Shown: in pieces, positions 1-11,243 of the stretch
Layout of the letters: each line of letters opens with the position of its first letter
Position numbering within the stretch: position 1 is the stretch's first letter
Assembly: GCA_964036295.1 (NCBI GenBank)
Contig: OZ038470.1
Location: forward strand, 7,531,078 to 7,595,077
Origin: Plumapathes pennacea
Lineage: Eukaryota > Cnidaria > Anthozoa > Antipatharia > Myriopathidae
Reading direction: 5' to 3'
DNA length: 64,000 bases
Position numbers and translations under genes: made by a program
Notes under the pieces: model-generated
What the model saw: only the letters and a program-made list of their open reading frames with translations
Told to the model about the DNA's origin: nothing
Database searches by the model: none

Positions 1-3000
1 GTGCTTTAAAACGGCCTCCATCATCGAGCGGTGCACGGGAATGTGAATGATGTGACTCTGAGGGGGAGCCACGGAAATCATCCCGGTACACATCATCTGG
101 CCCCCGCCCTATTGGTGGAGGAGGTAGTCTGTCGTCTGCCAAGGGACCATAGTCAAATCCTCGTTCATGGGGTAACCGCTCGTGCGGAGGGAAGTCTCGT
201 TCTCTGTCAGGTGGCAAATCTCTGGGCCATTCATCTGGATACCGACCCCAGTGGGGTGGGGGTGGTATCCTTGGGCCAAAACCATCATCTCCAGGGTACC
301 CTGGTGGTTCCCTGAATTCGTCTCTGTCGTAAGAACCATGCCCTGAGCGGCAAAAAGGAGTAGCAGATCAGAAACGCAAGATGCTGTCAACAGTATATTT
401 TATGTCAATACTATTTTAAGGGTATGTAATAGAAATCCCTTCAATGCACTAAAGTGAATGTGACTATTCTTCCTGTGAAAATAGAGTACTGTACAATGTG
501 GATGTAAAGAACCCATAGCCTACTATTAGGCTGTTCGTCTGTTTTCATTTTCGTGGAGGTTCTATTGTGTTCATCGTCTCGCACTAAGAAGAACGAATGT
601 CTTAAGGTCTCAAAATGTCATCCACGTTCTGACAAACACCTGCAAAAGAAGCATCCAAAGTTACATGCGACAGCACGATGACCGCATGATCAGTTAAATT
701 TCACATATCTACAGTTATGTGCGCTTCTCGTCTTTTGCAACATTATTAGCTTTATCGTTTTGTTGAGGTTCTCATCATCGTCCTTGGTTTCCAACATCAT
801 TTATCAGTAGCTCAGTAGCCTCTACCTTCAACTGATCTAGATATTTAAAATTGTTTTCTTCTTTCTCCTCCGGCCTAAGATATTTAATTTAAGGATCTGA
901 CCCTGCTGTAGCATCAACATACACTTTCTGTAATAACATCAACTAAATACTCACAGTCCCTTCTGTTATGCTCCCACTCATCCCTGTGACGCTCTCGCTC
1001 CGCCCAGGGTGGACAATGTCGGTCAAAGAGCTCAGTGGGGGGCTCAGGCCGGCCAAAGTGGTCCTCTGGTGGGAGGGGTGACCGATCTCTGCGGCCTCTG
1101 TGCCATGGAGGAGACCTTTCTCTTCTTTCCCTTTCAAAAGGGGACCTCTCCCTGTCTCTTCTATGAGGCGATGGGATGTCCCTCTCATCTCTGTGAAAAG
1201 GGCGGCCATGGTCAAATGGTGGTCTACCAAAGTCTTGCACGTGGGGTGGGAGTGGGGGTGGAGAACAACTCCTTCGACCAAATCGTTGCCAGTCTCTCTC
1301 GGGATCCTCCCTTCCGTAAGGGGGCCAATCCCTTCCTGGAGGGGGAGGAGACCAGTCACGTCTCTCCTCCCACATCTCACGGTGATAATCCCTGATCTCA
1401 TGTGGGAAGGGTGGTGGTCCGCCACGCTCTTCCCAAGGAGGGGGTGGTCGTTCTCTTGGCCATCGATCTCCAGGAAATGGAGGCCTACTGTCACGCTCAT
1501 CCCAATGAGCAGGGGGTCTGCCATCTCTCTCGTCCCTTGGTAAGGGGGGTCTGCTGTCTCTTTCATCCCATGGTGCAGGGGGTCTGCTGTCTCGCTCGTC
1601 CCGTGCTGCAGGGGGTCTGCTGTCTCGCTCGTCCCGTGGTGCAGGGGGTCTGCTGTCTCGCTCGTCCCGTGGTGCAGGGGGTCTGCTGTCTCTCTCATCT
1701 AGTGGTGCAGAGGGTCTGCCATCTCTTTCATCCCTTGGCAAGAGGAACCTGCCATCTCTCTTGTTCCAGCCATCTGTTAGGGTTTGCCTGTTGTTGGGAC
1801 CCCATTCGTCCCTGTAAGGGGGATCCCTGTCCTGGATGTTGTCCCTGGGTGGCCCTTCCTCTTGTGCTACTGTCTCTTTGTTAAGATAACCTTCTGGTCC
1901 AGGGTGGCTATCAGGATCAGGTTTCTTGGTGCTCCCATGTTCATACTCAAAGACACCATCACCCTGGTGAGATGAAAGCAATAGCTGGTGAGATGCAGTG
2001 AGGTCAGAGGAGAAAGGAAATAGCAAGAACATATGCACAAGAAAGAAGAGGGGACAGATATCAAACAAGACAGATAAATGAGAAGCAAGAATACTGTATA
2101 GAGCACTTTTCGGATGAATGTTGAAAACTAAAACCAAAGCAATCACAGAGACAATCAATGAGGTGAGGAAAAACACATCCGACCAATTCGAAGTGCAAGC
2201 AAAACCAAAACCAAAACCAAGTAACTGTGATTGGTTTTACTATCCAATCAGCAGTGCGAGAACGTGCCATTGCCACTTGCTTTCTTGTGTGAGCACATTG
2301 TAACCAGGTTTTGCTTTTGCTTTTAATTGGCCGAGAATGTTGCTAAACTTGTTAGGACCAATCAAAAAGTGTGGCAAACGCAAATCCAAATCCATCACAT
2401 AATCACTTTCGACAGTCATGTGAAAACAGTTCTATGTAAAATAAAGGAATGCTAAGGACTCCAGGTATGGACTGAGAACACAAGATACATGTACACTGCA
2501 ATAAACTCACTCCTACCCTGTGTTGTCCTTGTTTCTGAACTGGCTCAGTGAGGGCAGGTTCTATATCAGCTGCTGAATGTGAAAGGCAAGGAAATATATT
2601 TCAATTGCAATATTCCCTGGCAAGAGTCTTCCTTGAATGAAACTTTTTTTTTTACACACACTTACTGATTTTGTCACCTGTTGACGCAGGAGCATCTCCG
2701 TCATCAATCCCAGGGATGTTTCCCTTCTGGTTTGAGTATTGAGATGATGTTGCTTCTCCTGGTAATTCTGTGCTCAGTCCTTTGTGTTCACTCTCTGCTG
2801 ACTTTGGCCCTGATGGAATGGAAACCATAATCTTGTGAACTTGAAACATTTTCTCACTAAATGTTCCTATAGTACACCCAATCAAAATTCTATAGCTAAA
2901 AAAATATGGGACGGTCCAGGTATGGTAGTAGTGTACATGTACAGAGTACAGTAAGTCTGAATTCTTTCAACCTTAAATCAAACATTTTACCACAAGTGAC

Positions 3001-6000
3001 ATTTTATCACTAATGCTAGGAGAAGTAACAGTATGATAAGACTGAAACCAAGCTAAATGTATCAATCACCTGTCATTTTCTCCATACTGGAATATACTGT
3101 ACTGGGCCCGGTTTTTCAAAAGCCGATTAAGCTAATCTAGGATTAACGAAATTCTTTCTCTCGACCCCTCTGCCAATAAACTGCAGACTTTTGTTCGAAG
3201 ATGGATTTAAAAGCTTGCTCCAGCTTAAAAACGCATAAAGAAAGCTGTTGTTGACAAAACCTTCACATTTTCAGGCATATAAATGACATAAAAGTTTAGA
3301 CCTAATCCAGGATTAGCCTAAATCGTGCTTTGAAAAACCGGGCCCTGTAGTTTATTGAGTACTGAAAGGAGACGTTTGCCTCTGATCTCTCTATGTGATA
3401 TTTGAATAGTGAAGCACTAGTCTTTAATCATGCGAGTAATATCACAAGTAATGCATGTTAACCACAAGGAGGATAATAACCTGTATGGCCCACAGAAAGG
3501 ACACTGTGATCAAACACACAAGCTGCATTCTTGCACCTGTGGTTACAAACACATCAAAACAATAAGTTAACTAAACACATCTCCTGTTTGTTTACAACAT
3601 ACATGTACCTGTACATTCACACCAGTTACTGTAAAAGTCTAGTTAATTTATATTTAGTCAGCATAATATGTAAGTAGATTACAGTGTAGTACTCTAGGTG
3701 CTCAAGTGTGTGTGTTGATCACTCTCATTCCTCATCTCCTAAACATCAATCAAATAAAAATAAGACTGACTTGAAATACAATACTTTATGGTTATAACTA
3801 GAACCTGTCAATTTCCTTACTTGTCTCCAAATCTACAAGGTGGATGTTGAAACGTGCAGTTTCTGCCATTTCTGCATCTGGGAAAGAACTTGCACGGTAG
3901 TCGCTTTAAAGCAACAGCTTTTGGAGTTGGTGAAGGTGATGGTTTGACTGTCAAAGAACAAAAAAAGACAACATAGGAAAAAGGTATTGGTATTAAATAT
4001 TGACACAATCAGACTTGCTATTGTGTGAACAGGCAGAAACACCTCCTGAGTACAAACAAAATATAATGTTCGACTTACACATAGTATGACTTACACATAG
4101 TAACTTGTACAGAAGTGTAAGTCATAATATTACTAACATTTTCATTTGTATGCACGTTTTGTGAATATGGCTTCTGAATATTCCAAAATCCCAGCCTACT
4201 AGGACTTGTGGTAGATTATGAGACTAAAGAACTTGTCACTGAGGTTGCTGGATGCAGAACTTGCCCTTTCCTGTCCTTTTATACTGGTGATGATGCATAA
4301 TGATGATGCATATATATAGCGCAAATTCTATGTGTATAATGTGCACTGCATACCTTTACATGCATGGACATGTCCTAAAACTTTTAGGTGCTACTGTATA
4401 CAGTCAAAGCTCTCCTTGCAACACTCTCATAATAGACCACCTCTAGTTATGACCAACAATGTGAAACCCCCTTTTGAATTGTCACTCAAACTCTGTAATT
4501 AAAAGCTCTCGTAAGCGACTGCTCCCGTAAGCAACTGTGACCACTTTTGGGAATTTCCAACTGGTCTTTTCCTTTGTTTAAAGCTCTTGTAAGTGGCTAC
4601 TTAAAGAGTCTGGCTTGTATTAGTCAACACTTTATTGAAAGTGAACACCACCTGATCACATTTACAGTAATAAAAAGAGGTTATTACACAGGAAGGAGTG
4701 CAATACGGCGGAGTATTTTTACGAGTTGGTTTTATTTTTTGGAGCCTGCTTCAGGGGAGAAAAAATAAAATTGACAAGTAAAAATACAGCTGTATTGCAT
4801 GACTGTTCGTGTAATAAAAAGAGGTTATTACATGGCAAGGAGTGCAATACGGTGGAGTATTTTTACGAGTCGGTTTTATTTTTTCGAGCCTGCTTCAGGT
4901 GAGAAAAAATAAAACTGACGAGTAAAAATACAGCCCTATTGCACGACTTTTTGTGTAATAAATTGTTTATTACACGACAAACGAAGCAGGGCAAACATTC
5001 TCGCCGTGCGCAAAACAGAACAAAAAATGACGCGTTCGTAAACTTTGCTTGCAAAAATTGATCACATAAGCTAATAAACCAGTTGATCTGGTTCCTGACG
5101 AGTGCAATACGCCCCCATCTTTGCACTTTTTTTGGCCTTTATTTGCACTCCAAAATGTGAAGTCGTGTAATAATATGACATATTTGGCTAATGGTTCATT
5201 TGATAAGACCTCGAATGAAAAGTTCAAGGGAGTTTTGGGTGGAGGATCCGAGTCAGTGGCTTTTTGCTAAAAGCTCTTGTAAGCGACCAACTCTAGTTAT
5301 GACCACTTTTTTGAATTCCTGAGATGGTTGCCTCAAGAGCTTTGACTGTATTCAAATGCGTTTTACAATGACCTCTGAATTAGTGATATGGTAATGAGGA
5401 CAGTTCACAGCACTAGGAAAATACCCCTGCTCTTTTCAAGAAGTGTGTGAATTCTTTAAAGTCCCTCATACATGTATTGGGTTAGTGAAGGTTGAGAGAC
5501 TACAATCCTTGTCAAAAGTATGTGGGTCACTCTGAAAAAATGCTATTTTTCAACACTACTCTCTTTTCAACAACTAAAGCGGCTCCTTTTCCAAAAGTTA
5601 ACTCTCCCCCTCCCCCTCCCCCCATACAATGTTGCATCAAGTGAGTGCACTTTGAGCACACTTAGTCAACATTGTATGGGGGGAGGGGGGCGGGAAGGGT
5701 CAAAGTGTCATAATTATCAGGTAAATTGCTAAGTGTCCCAACACTTTTGAACAGGATTGTAGGTCAACAGCTTAAAGTCCCCACCCAAGGACTGTACCTT
5801 GTTCATGTTGTTTGGCAGGCTGTCCCCCAGATGTTGAGGTTTTTGTGCCACCCTGCTTTATATGCTGTTCCAGTTCCTGTAGTTTCTTGAGCTGTTCATG
5901 TTGTTTGCGAAGGAACTGTAGCTCCTGTTGGGGATTCATCTTGTGTGGACTCAGTTTAAAGTTGACATCAGAGCCTGCTGCAGCTGGAGGCTGCCGTTGC

Positions 6001-8557
6001 AGATGCTGCTGGTAATTTGGATCCTTGCCCACAGGAGCAGCGCTTGAAGAAACTGTGGGAATAGACATAAATACTGTAAATCCTTCAATAACCTCTCCCC
6101 CCCCCTCCCCCCTCAAATAAAAGCATAGGGGTCATACGTACAGTATAGAACTTTAGTAACCCCTCTGTATAAGAAATCTTAAATACATTTTCCTTTGTGA
6201 AACTGCAGTAGGTCAGTTATCTAAGGAAATGTATGTATTGTTAGTACTGGCTTCATGCAGCTAGTCAACTAACCTGGTGTGTGGTTTTGCTGTTTGCCAG
6301 GCTTGGCAGCTGCTTCATTGCTTGGTGCTTTCTTCATACCCTGTAACCATTTGGGTAACATCTTTGGCTCCTTCTGTTCCTCAACTTGTTTTGTCTGGAG
6401 CCATTTGGGTATTTCTTTCTTCCCCTGTTCATTTTCATTTTTCTTCATAAGCCATTTTGGAAGTTCTTCTTTTCCCTGCTTTTTTTCTTCAAGGCTCTGG
6501 TTCTGACCTTGTTTGCTAGGCTCATTTAGGTTCTGTTGGAGTAGAGGCTTTATGCTTTTCGGCTGATCTTTGCCTTGATGTCCTTGAAGCCATCTTGGGA
6601 CTTGTTTGGGCTGCTCCTCCTGTTTACTCACTGGATCAATCTTCTTGGGCATGTTTTGCATCCATTTTGGTATTGGCTTTGCTGTACCTTCTTCATTAGC
6701 ACTCTGACTTCCTGGTTGTCCAGCAGCTTGCTGCTTTTGTGGGGACTGAGCTTGTAGCCATTTTGGCAAATTTCCCTGTTGTTTATTAGCTTGTTGGGAT
6801 GGTGGGATCCTGTTATCTGCCTTTTGATGTTGGTGCAATCTTCCATGATCTCCTTGATATGATTTGAACTTCTTCTGCTCTTCGTCGTGATATGTATGAC
6901 TTCTCACTTGTCCCTGATTTTGCTTTGGTGGTGGCCACCTAGGTTGTGCTTCATTTCCTTGCTCTACAGTTGTTTGATGCCCATGCTGTTTAGAATGATA
7001 TGGTTGTTGCTGTTGGTTCTGTCTATAATGCTGCTTTGTTCCTTGCTGCTGATAGGGTTGTGGCTTCTGTTGTTGATGCTGCTGTTGTTGATGTGGATAT
7101 GGTAGCAGCCCTTGTTTTTGCAACTGCTGATGCTGTGGTTCCTGTTGCTGTTGTGGTGGCTTTTGAAGTGGTGGCAGTTTTTGTCTCTGGTGTTGTTGAT
7201 GTTGCTGCTGTGGTGATGGCGGTAGCAGTTGTTGTTGTTGTGACTGCAGGTGTTGTTGATGTTGTTGCTGTGATGATGACGGTAGCAGTTGTTGTTGTGA
7301 CTGCAGGTGTTGTTGATGTTGTTGTTGTGATGATGGCGGTAGTTGTTGTTGTTGTGACTGCAGGTGTTGTTGATGTTGTTGCTGTGATGGTGGTGGTAGC
7401 AGTTGTTGTTGCTGTGACTGCAGGTGTTGTTGATGTTGTTGCTGTGATGGTGGCGGTAGTAGTTGTTGTTGTTGTGACTGCAGGTGTTGTTGATGTTGCT
7501 GCTGTGGTGATGGTGGTGGTAGCTGTAGTTGGTGTTGCTGTGGTTGTTGTTGATGTTGTTGCTGGAATTGCTGGAATTGCTGGAATTGCTGGTGTTTCAA
7601 CTGCTGAGCATGCTGATACTGCTGTGTCTCCATATTTGGCTGCTGCTGAGGTGCCTGTGGCCGTAGCTCTTGCTGCTGAGCCTGATAACTCTGTGGTTGT
7701 CCAGGAACATGACCCTGGCCCTGATGAAAAGGCTGAGTTTGCTGATACGGCAAGGCAGGCATTTGTCCTTGAGCATACATCTGCTCAGCTGCACCATAAG
7801 GTTGAGTGTGACCTGCCGCAAGCGCTGGCGGTTGGGTTGTCATTCCCATAACAGTAGCACCAGAAGCACTAACTTGCTGTCCTGTCTGAGAGACCTCTGC
7901 CTGTTTTGTCCCTAGTGGTTGCTGTTGTTGTTTTTGCCACTGGTCTACTTGTTCCTGCCACTCTTGAAACTGTTTCTGGTCTGGGTGATTCTGATGCTTT
8001 TCTCTCCACTGTGCATATTCTTTCTGCCACTGCTCATACTGTTCTTGATATTGTTTTAACTCTGTTCCTTCACTGGAAGCCAAAGGCGGGTTGCCAGGGA
8101 GAGGTGGCTGAACAATATTTGTCGCTTGCTCTGAGGGCATTGGTGGTGGCTGAGTCAAAGCTTGTTGGTGTACTTGTACTTGTTGGATATCTGCTGTCTG
8201 ATACTGCATCGAGATCCCTACACCTCCAGCCACGTAAGCATTTGCAGTGCTCCCAGCCAACTGTTGTTGTGTGGTTTGATAAACCGGTTGTGTTATTTGG
8301 GTTGAGCTCTGTTCCTGGCCTGGATAAACAGCTCCGAAAGCAGTTGACGCTGTTGGCGGTGGAACGACTGCCGGTACCGCGCCATACTGCCCGTACTGGA
8401 CCGCTGTCTGGGCATACACACCGCCAGGTGTTACGGCAGACAGCTGCTGAGCATAACCGTACTGAGGGACAAACACTTGAGGTTGAACAAGCTGCTGATG
8501 TTGAAACTGAGGATTCTGCTGAGGAACCTGTGGTTGTGGGTAACCATACGGGTTCAT
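1..8557 (-). CDS. YLPM1: YLPM1-like nuclear protein with tandem CCCH zinc fingers (3' end off window)
   Basis: Eight exons: 8557-6274, 6052-5799, 3947-3821, 3536-3481, 2809-2666, 2569-2517, 1963-955 and 342 to the edge. All join in frame and give about 1,423 residues. The start is the ATG at 8557; a TTG lies two codons upstream. Exon 1 holds a Trp-rich segment (YEQWQKEYAQW ... QFQEWQEQVDQW) that matches the equivalent segment of vertebrate YLPM1/ZAP3. It is followed by a long Gln-rich tract and six P-[KR]-W-[LM] repeats near its end. Exons 3 and 4 encode two CCCH fingers (C-x5-C-x5-C-x3-H, then C-x5-C-x4-C-x3-H), the second split by an intron. Exon 7 is Arg/Asp/Pro-rich with DERDSRPP repeats; exon 8 is similar. 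Vertebrate YLPM1 is a nuclear protein that binds PP1 and RNA and ends in a P-loop kinase-like domain; that domain would lie beyond the left edge. The zinc fingers are unexpected for YLPM1, so a related family is possible. Confidence 0.8.
343..954. other. Intron 7 of the YLPM1-like gene
   Basis: AT-rich unique-looking sequence between the Arg/Pro-rich exon and the last visible exon. I see no coding segment and no clear repeat. Confidence 0.6.
1490..1765 (-). repeat. Coding minisatellite, DERD[SG]RPPAPR repeat
   Basis: About eight tandem copies of a 33-bp unit in exon 7 of the YLPM1-like gene encode an 11-residue charged/proline repeat. The central copies are nearly identical at the DNA level, which suggests recent expansion. 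Flanking copies are more diverged. Confidence 0.8.
2203..2395. mobile_element. Dispersed short element, copy 1 (related to 55618-55770)
   Basis: Shares a long imperfect match with 55618-55770, including GTGCGAGAACRYGYCATYGCCACTT-like, TTTTGCTTTTGC, GATTGGCC / AATTGGCC and GACCAATCAAAA blocks in the same order. It lies in intron 6 of the YLPM1-like gene. No coding capacity. Confidence 0.55.
3104..3345. mobile_element. MITE, family GGGCCCGG (copy 1)
   Basis: A 242-bp element bounded by inverted repeats GGGCCCGGTTTTTCAAA and its complement, with inner subterminal inverted blocks GATTAAGCTAATC / AATCCAGGATTAGCC. It is close to 90% identical by eye to 18793-19033 in the opposite orientation. No ORF. 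Located in intron 4 of the YLPM1-like gene. Confidence 0.8.
4401..5348. mobile_element. TA-flanked terminal-inverted-repeat element with nested foldbacks
   Basis: Left end CAGTCAAAGCTCTC and right end GAGCTTTGACTG are inverted repeats, each flanked by TA as expected for a Tc1/mariner-type target duplication. The interior contains several AAGCTCTYGTAAGCGACY-like motifs and a nested tandem pair of foldback elements (4672-4976). No transposase is visible, so it is non-autonomous. Confidence 0.65.
4672..4976. repeat. Two tandem copies of a foldback repeat
   Basis: Two consecutive units of about 145 bp each start GTAATAAAAAGAGGTTATTACA and contain GGAGTGCAATACGGYGGAGT, then a dyad of TTTTACGAGTYGGTTTTATTTTTT and its near complement, then a GCAYGACT... 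end. The pair lies inside the 4401-5348 element and probably arose as an insertion that then duplicated. Confidence 0.65.
5501..5762. mobile_element. MITE with internal C/G-rich hairpin
   Basis: Terminal inverted repeats CTACAATCCTTGTCAAAAGT and ACTTTTGAACAGGATTGTAG bound 262 bp. Inside is a second palindrome, CCCCCATACAATGTTG at 5619-5634 pairing with CAACATTGTATGGGGG at 5668-5683. It sits in the same intron as the 4401-5348 element, just upstream of the 5799-6052 exon. Confidence 0.65.
7195..7530 (-). repeat. Coding minisatellite, Gln/His/Pro repeat in the YLPM1-like gene
   Basis: About six imperfect copies of a roughly 60-bp unit encode QQQHQQHLQSQQQQLLPPPS-like blocks. Copies differ by loss or gain of whole codons and by Q/P/S changes, and the reading frame is kept throughout. 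The opposite strand gives a long Val-rich open frame that is only its shadow. Confidence 0.85.
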
Positions 8558-8705
8558 TTTCAACAGGAAACTCCCATCAGCTGTCTAGCCGACGATTCAA
8601 AATGGCGACGACACGCGGAAGTTTCAAGCTTAGCAGCCGCGTGTCGCAAGCCGACCGAGAGCCGATCGTCTCCGGAGACTTTCGGAGGATTTTTTTTTTT
8701 TCAAA
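8558..8705. promoter_or_regulatory. Bidirectional promoter between the YLPM1-like gene and TBCC
   Basis: Only 148 bp separate the two divergent start codons, so the minimal promoters must overlap. The stretch holds AAAATGGCGACG and, overlapping the TBCC start, AAAATGGCGGAC. Both resemble YY1-type AANATGGCG sites, which often sit at 5' ends of housekeeping genes. A run of T (8691-8701) precedes the TBCC start. No TATA box is visible. Confidence 0.6.
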
Positions 8706-10062
8706 ATGGCGGACACGGTGAGGGAAAGGCTAGAACGGAGGCACGAGGAAAGACTGGCCGAGAAAGAGAAGCGAAAGGCAGAGAGAGAAACCCAAGTACA
8801 GCCTGACGAAAGTAGAGATTTCTTTATTTCGAATTTCTCTAAAGAGGAGCGAGAGATCGAAGAAATGTTAGAAAAATGTAGTTCTTTCGCAGCGGATAAA
8901 GTTAAAATGTCAGAGCATTTTGACGAGATGTCAAGCAAGTGTTATAACCTGCAAAAGCTTTTAGCTGGCGCTACCCTCTTTTTGCCTTCGTATGACATCA
9001 AAAGAAAACAGGAGAAAGTCGGTTCTCTCCAGCAAACTATAGCTGAAAAGAGAGGCGAGTTTCTACCAAAGAAGAAGTTTGCTTTCAAAGCTCGCCAAAA
9101 GAAAACACAACACTCCGAAGCAGATACCCAGGTTGGTCACTGTTGCATTTGATCTATTCTGTTGTAACAGGTTGCAGTCGCGTTAGGTGTAATCAGATTC
9201 ACACAGTCATGGAAAGGTCATGGAAAGTCATGAATTTAAACATTTCCAGGCATGGAAGAGTGATGGAATTTAGGAAAATGTGTTTAGGTCATGGAAAGTC
9301 ATGGAGTTTTTGAATCAAAATGAGTTTCAAGCCAACTTTTTGTTGGGCACCCAAAACATTTGACTACCAGGGAATTCCGCATTATGTTGTAGGTTTTCTG
9401 CCAATATTTCTGTTTGAAGCCTGTTGTAATACCGTGATTTCACTGACCTTATTATTTGTTTGCAGCAAACAAAGAGTGATATTTCTGAACCTGAAGTTGG
9501 TAATACAGACAAGTTTGTGGAGAGCTTTTGTGGGTTTAGGGACCTAAGAGGGCAGACTGCAAAGCTACAATACCCACAAGTTGTCAGCAAGGATGTCATA
9601 CTTGAGAACCTTCAACAATGTACTGTTCAGATCTATGGCCCTCCATCAGCATTGCACATGAATAAACTGCAAGACTGCAAGATATTCTGTGGCCCTGTGT
9701 CGGGTTCGGTGTTCATTGATAATTGCCAAAGCTGTGTGTTTGTACTTCCGTGTCATCAACTGAGAGTTCACACCACAAAAGATTCTCACTTCTATTTGCA
9801 CGTGACCAGCAGGGCGATTATTGAAGATTGTCATAACATTGGCTTTGCACCTTTCAACTGGGGATACGTGAATCAAGAGGAACACTTCAGAGTGTCTGGA
9901 CTTTGTCGTTCGGAAAACAATTGGTCTTTGGTGAATGATTTCAATTGGTTGAAAACAGATGAGCAGTCGCCTAACTGGTACATAATTGATGAGGGTGATC
10001 AAGTCTCCAACTGGGATACTGTACATATATTTCCACTACGCAATAATATCAGTAGTGACTGA
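8706..10062 (+). CDS. TBCC: Tubulin-specific chaperone C (tubulin folding cofactor C)
   Basis: Two exons, 8706-9131 and 9466-10062, join in phase 0 to give 340 residues, close to the usual length (about 346 in human). TBCC is the cytosolic cofactor that completes alpha/beta-tubulin heterodimer folding and stimulates GTP hydrolysis by tubulin in the cofactor complex. Residues 1-110 are a charged helical N-terminal domain. Residues about 155-325 form the beta-helical C-CAP/cofactor C domain, with repeated QCTVQIYG- and DCKIFCGPVSGSVF-like strands. Arg242 in the HQLRVH motif aligns with the catalytic arginine finger of TBCC, which supports TBCC over the RP2 or TBCCD1 paralogues. The stop is TGA at 10060-10062. 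The gene shares a promoter with the YLPM1-like gene. Confidence 0.95.
9199..9312. repeat. GTCATGGAAAG repeat in the TBCC intron
   Basis: Four or more occurrences of a TCATGGAAAGTCATG-like motif occur within about 110 bp of the 334-bp intron. They look like the remains of a short interspersed repeat rather than a perfect tandem array. Confidence 0.45.
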
Positions 10063-10226
10063 ATGAAAGTATTGTTTTAGTGATGACAAACATCTAGTTT
10101 GATGCTCCAGTGATTATATTTACAGTGCACATAAAACTAGCAAGAAAGGTCTTTATACACAACAAGAGAGTTTGGAATTTCAGGAACAGGAAAGTCCCAT
10201 TAACACCCAATTTATTTGTTCAATTC

Positions 10227-10304
10227 AATAAATTATTGTGTGTTATTTCTTGGAAAAGGTCAATTATGGATAAAACTATTATTCTGCTGCTGTGGTGTAA
10301 TAAA
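10227..10304 (+). terminator. Candidate TBCC poly(A) signals
   Basis: AATAAA occurs at 10227-10232 and 10299-10304, about 165 and 237 bp after the TBCC stop codon, in AT-rich sequence. Confidence 0.55.
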
Positions 10305-10367
10305 AAATTTTAAGTAATGATTTATTTTTATTTATTTCTATTTTATCCCTCTTGTAGTCTTGACCTT

Positions 10368-10540
10368 CTCACTCCCAAGAGTGATCAACTTCCATTTTCT
10401 CTCTTCAGCTCTCACCAGAAGTATACCATACGGTAGAGAGAATTTTGATAACTTGTTGAGATGGCAGCTGATTGAATTATCATCTTGAGCTGACCTTGGG
10501 AGAATTTGTATTCTAAGCATGGGAGTGAGAAGTATTAATG
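10368..10540 (-). mobile_element. MITE, family TCACTCCCAAGAGTGA (copy 1)
   Basis: Ends carry TCTCACTCCCAAGAGTGATC and, inverted, CATGGGAGTGAGA. The reverse complement matches 30484-30678 and 57375-57572 along its length: AATTCTCCCAA, AGTTATCAAA, CTTCTGGTGAGA, AAGTTGATCACTCTTGGGAG. No ORF of its own. Confidence 0.7.
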
Positions 10541-11243
10541 TTAGTATTTCCAATATGTTTTGCATAAATGTGAAGCACAGTGTGCAGTGTCACGAGAATG
10601 CACCCATCAACTGCTTTTATTTGACTGGTCACACTCTAAAGTATTACACTATTTACAACACCCAGGGCTCCAAGGGAAACTTTGTACAGCAACTTTGACT
10701 CAAAATATTCTAACAGTGTATATACCTAATACATGTATAGTTACACCAAAAGAATAACAGTATGAAACCTGGGAACAAGCAAAATACTGTCTTTAAATAA
10801 TTATTAAGAAGAGTGATAAAAACTGGGCCCAGTAACAACATGGTTTACAACATTGACTGCATTGTATTGCATGGTCCTTTACACACTTATGTGTGTTTAG
10901 ATAGGATGTATGACAAATTTAATCACGCATGTACTTATTTCAGATCAAACATCCAAGCCCTTAACCATGTCTCAATCATACAGTAAATTTTTCATCATTT
11001 ACCAACTATATATACAGTTGAACCCCTATTAAGCAGCCAGTTATCAAAGTCCCAAAACTACATGCAACAGTTGTCAAAAGCCTCCAAGCATCTTCCAATT
11101 CAAATAAAGTCAAGTTTCTACCAAGCCCTATGCTAGTTTCTGACGAATTCTTAAACGGCCAACCCAGTATTAAGCAATCACTTGCCATTTCCCAGAGGGT
11201 GGCCGCTTAATAGAATAATTACATGTTTACTAACATTGCGTAA
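10541..11243. other. Spacer between TBCC and the GRL-like gene
   Basis: AT-rich sequence with no coding exon that I can support. A truncated end of the CAGT(G/C)AAACC-type element is visible at 11018-11225: TACAGTTGAACCCCTATTAAGC at one side and GGTGGCCGCTTAATAG at the other, with no second terminal repeat. Confidence 0.5.

Noticed and set aside
1009..1884. Plus-strand open frames across 1009-1884
   Set aside because: They are antisense readings of the DERDSRPP repeat exon of the YLPM1-like gene.
7000..7851. 283-residue Val/Ala-rich open frame on the plus strand
   Set aside because: It is the reverse complement of the Gln-rich repeat in the YLPM1-like exon; composition is fixed by the repeat.
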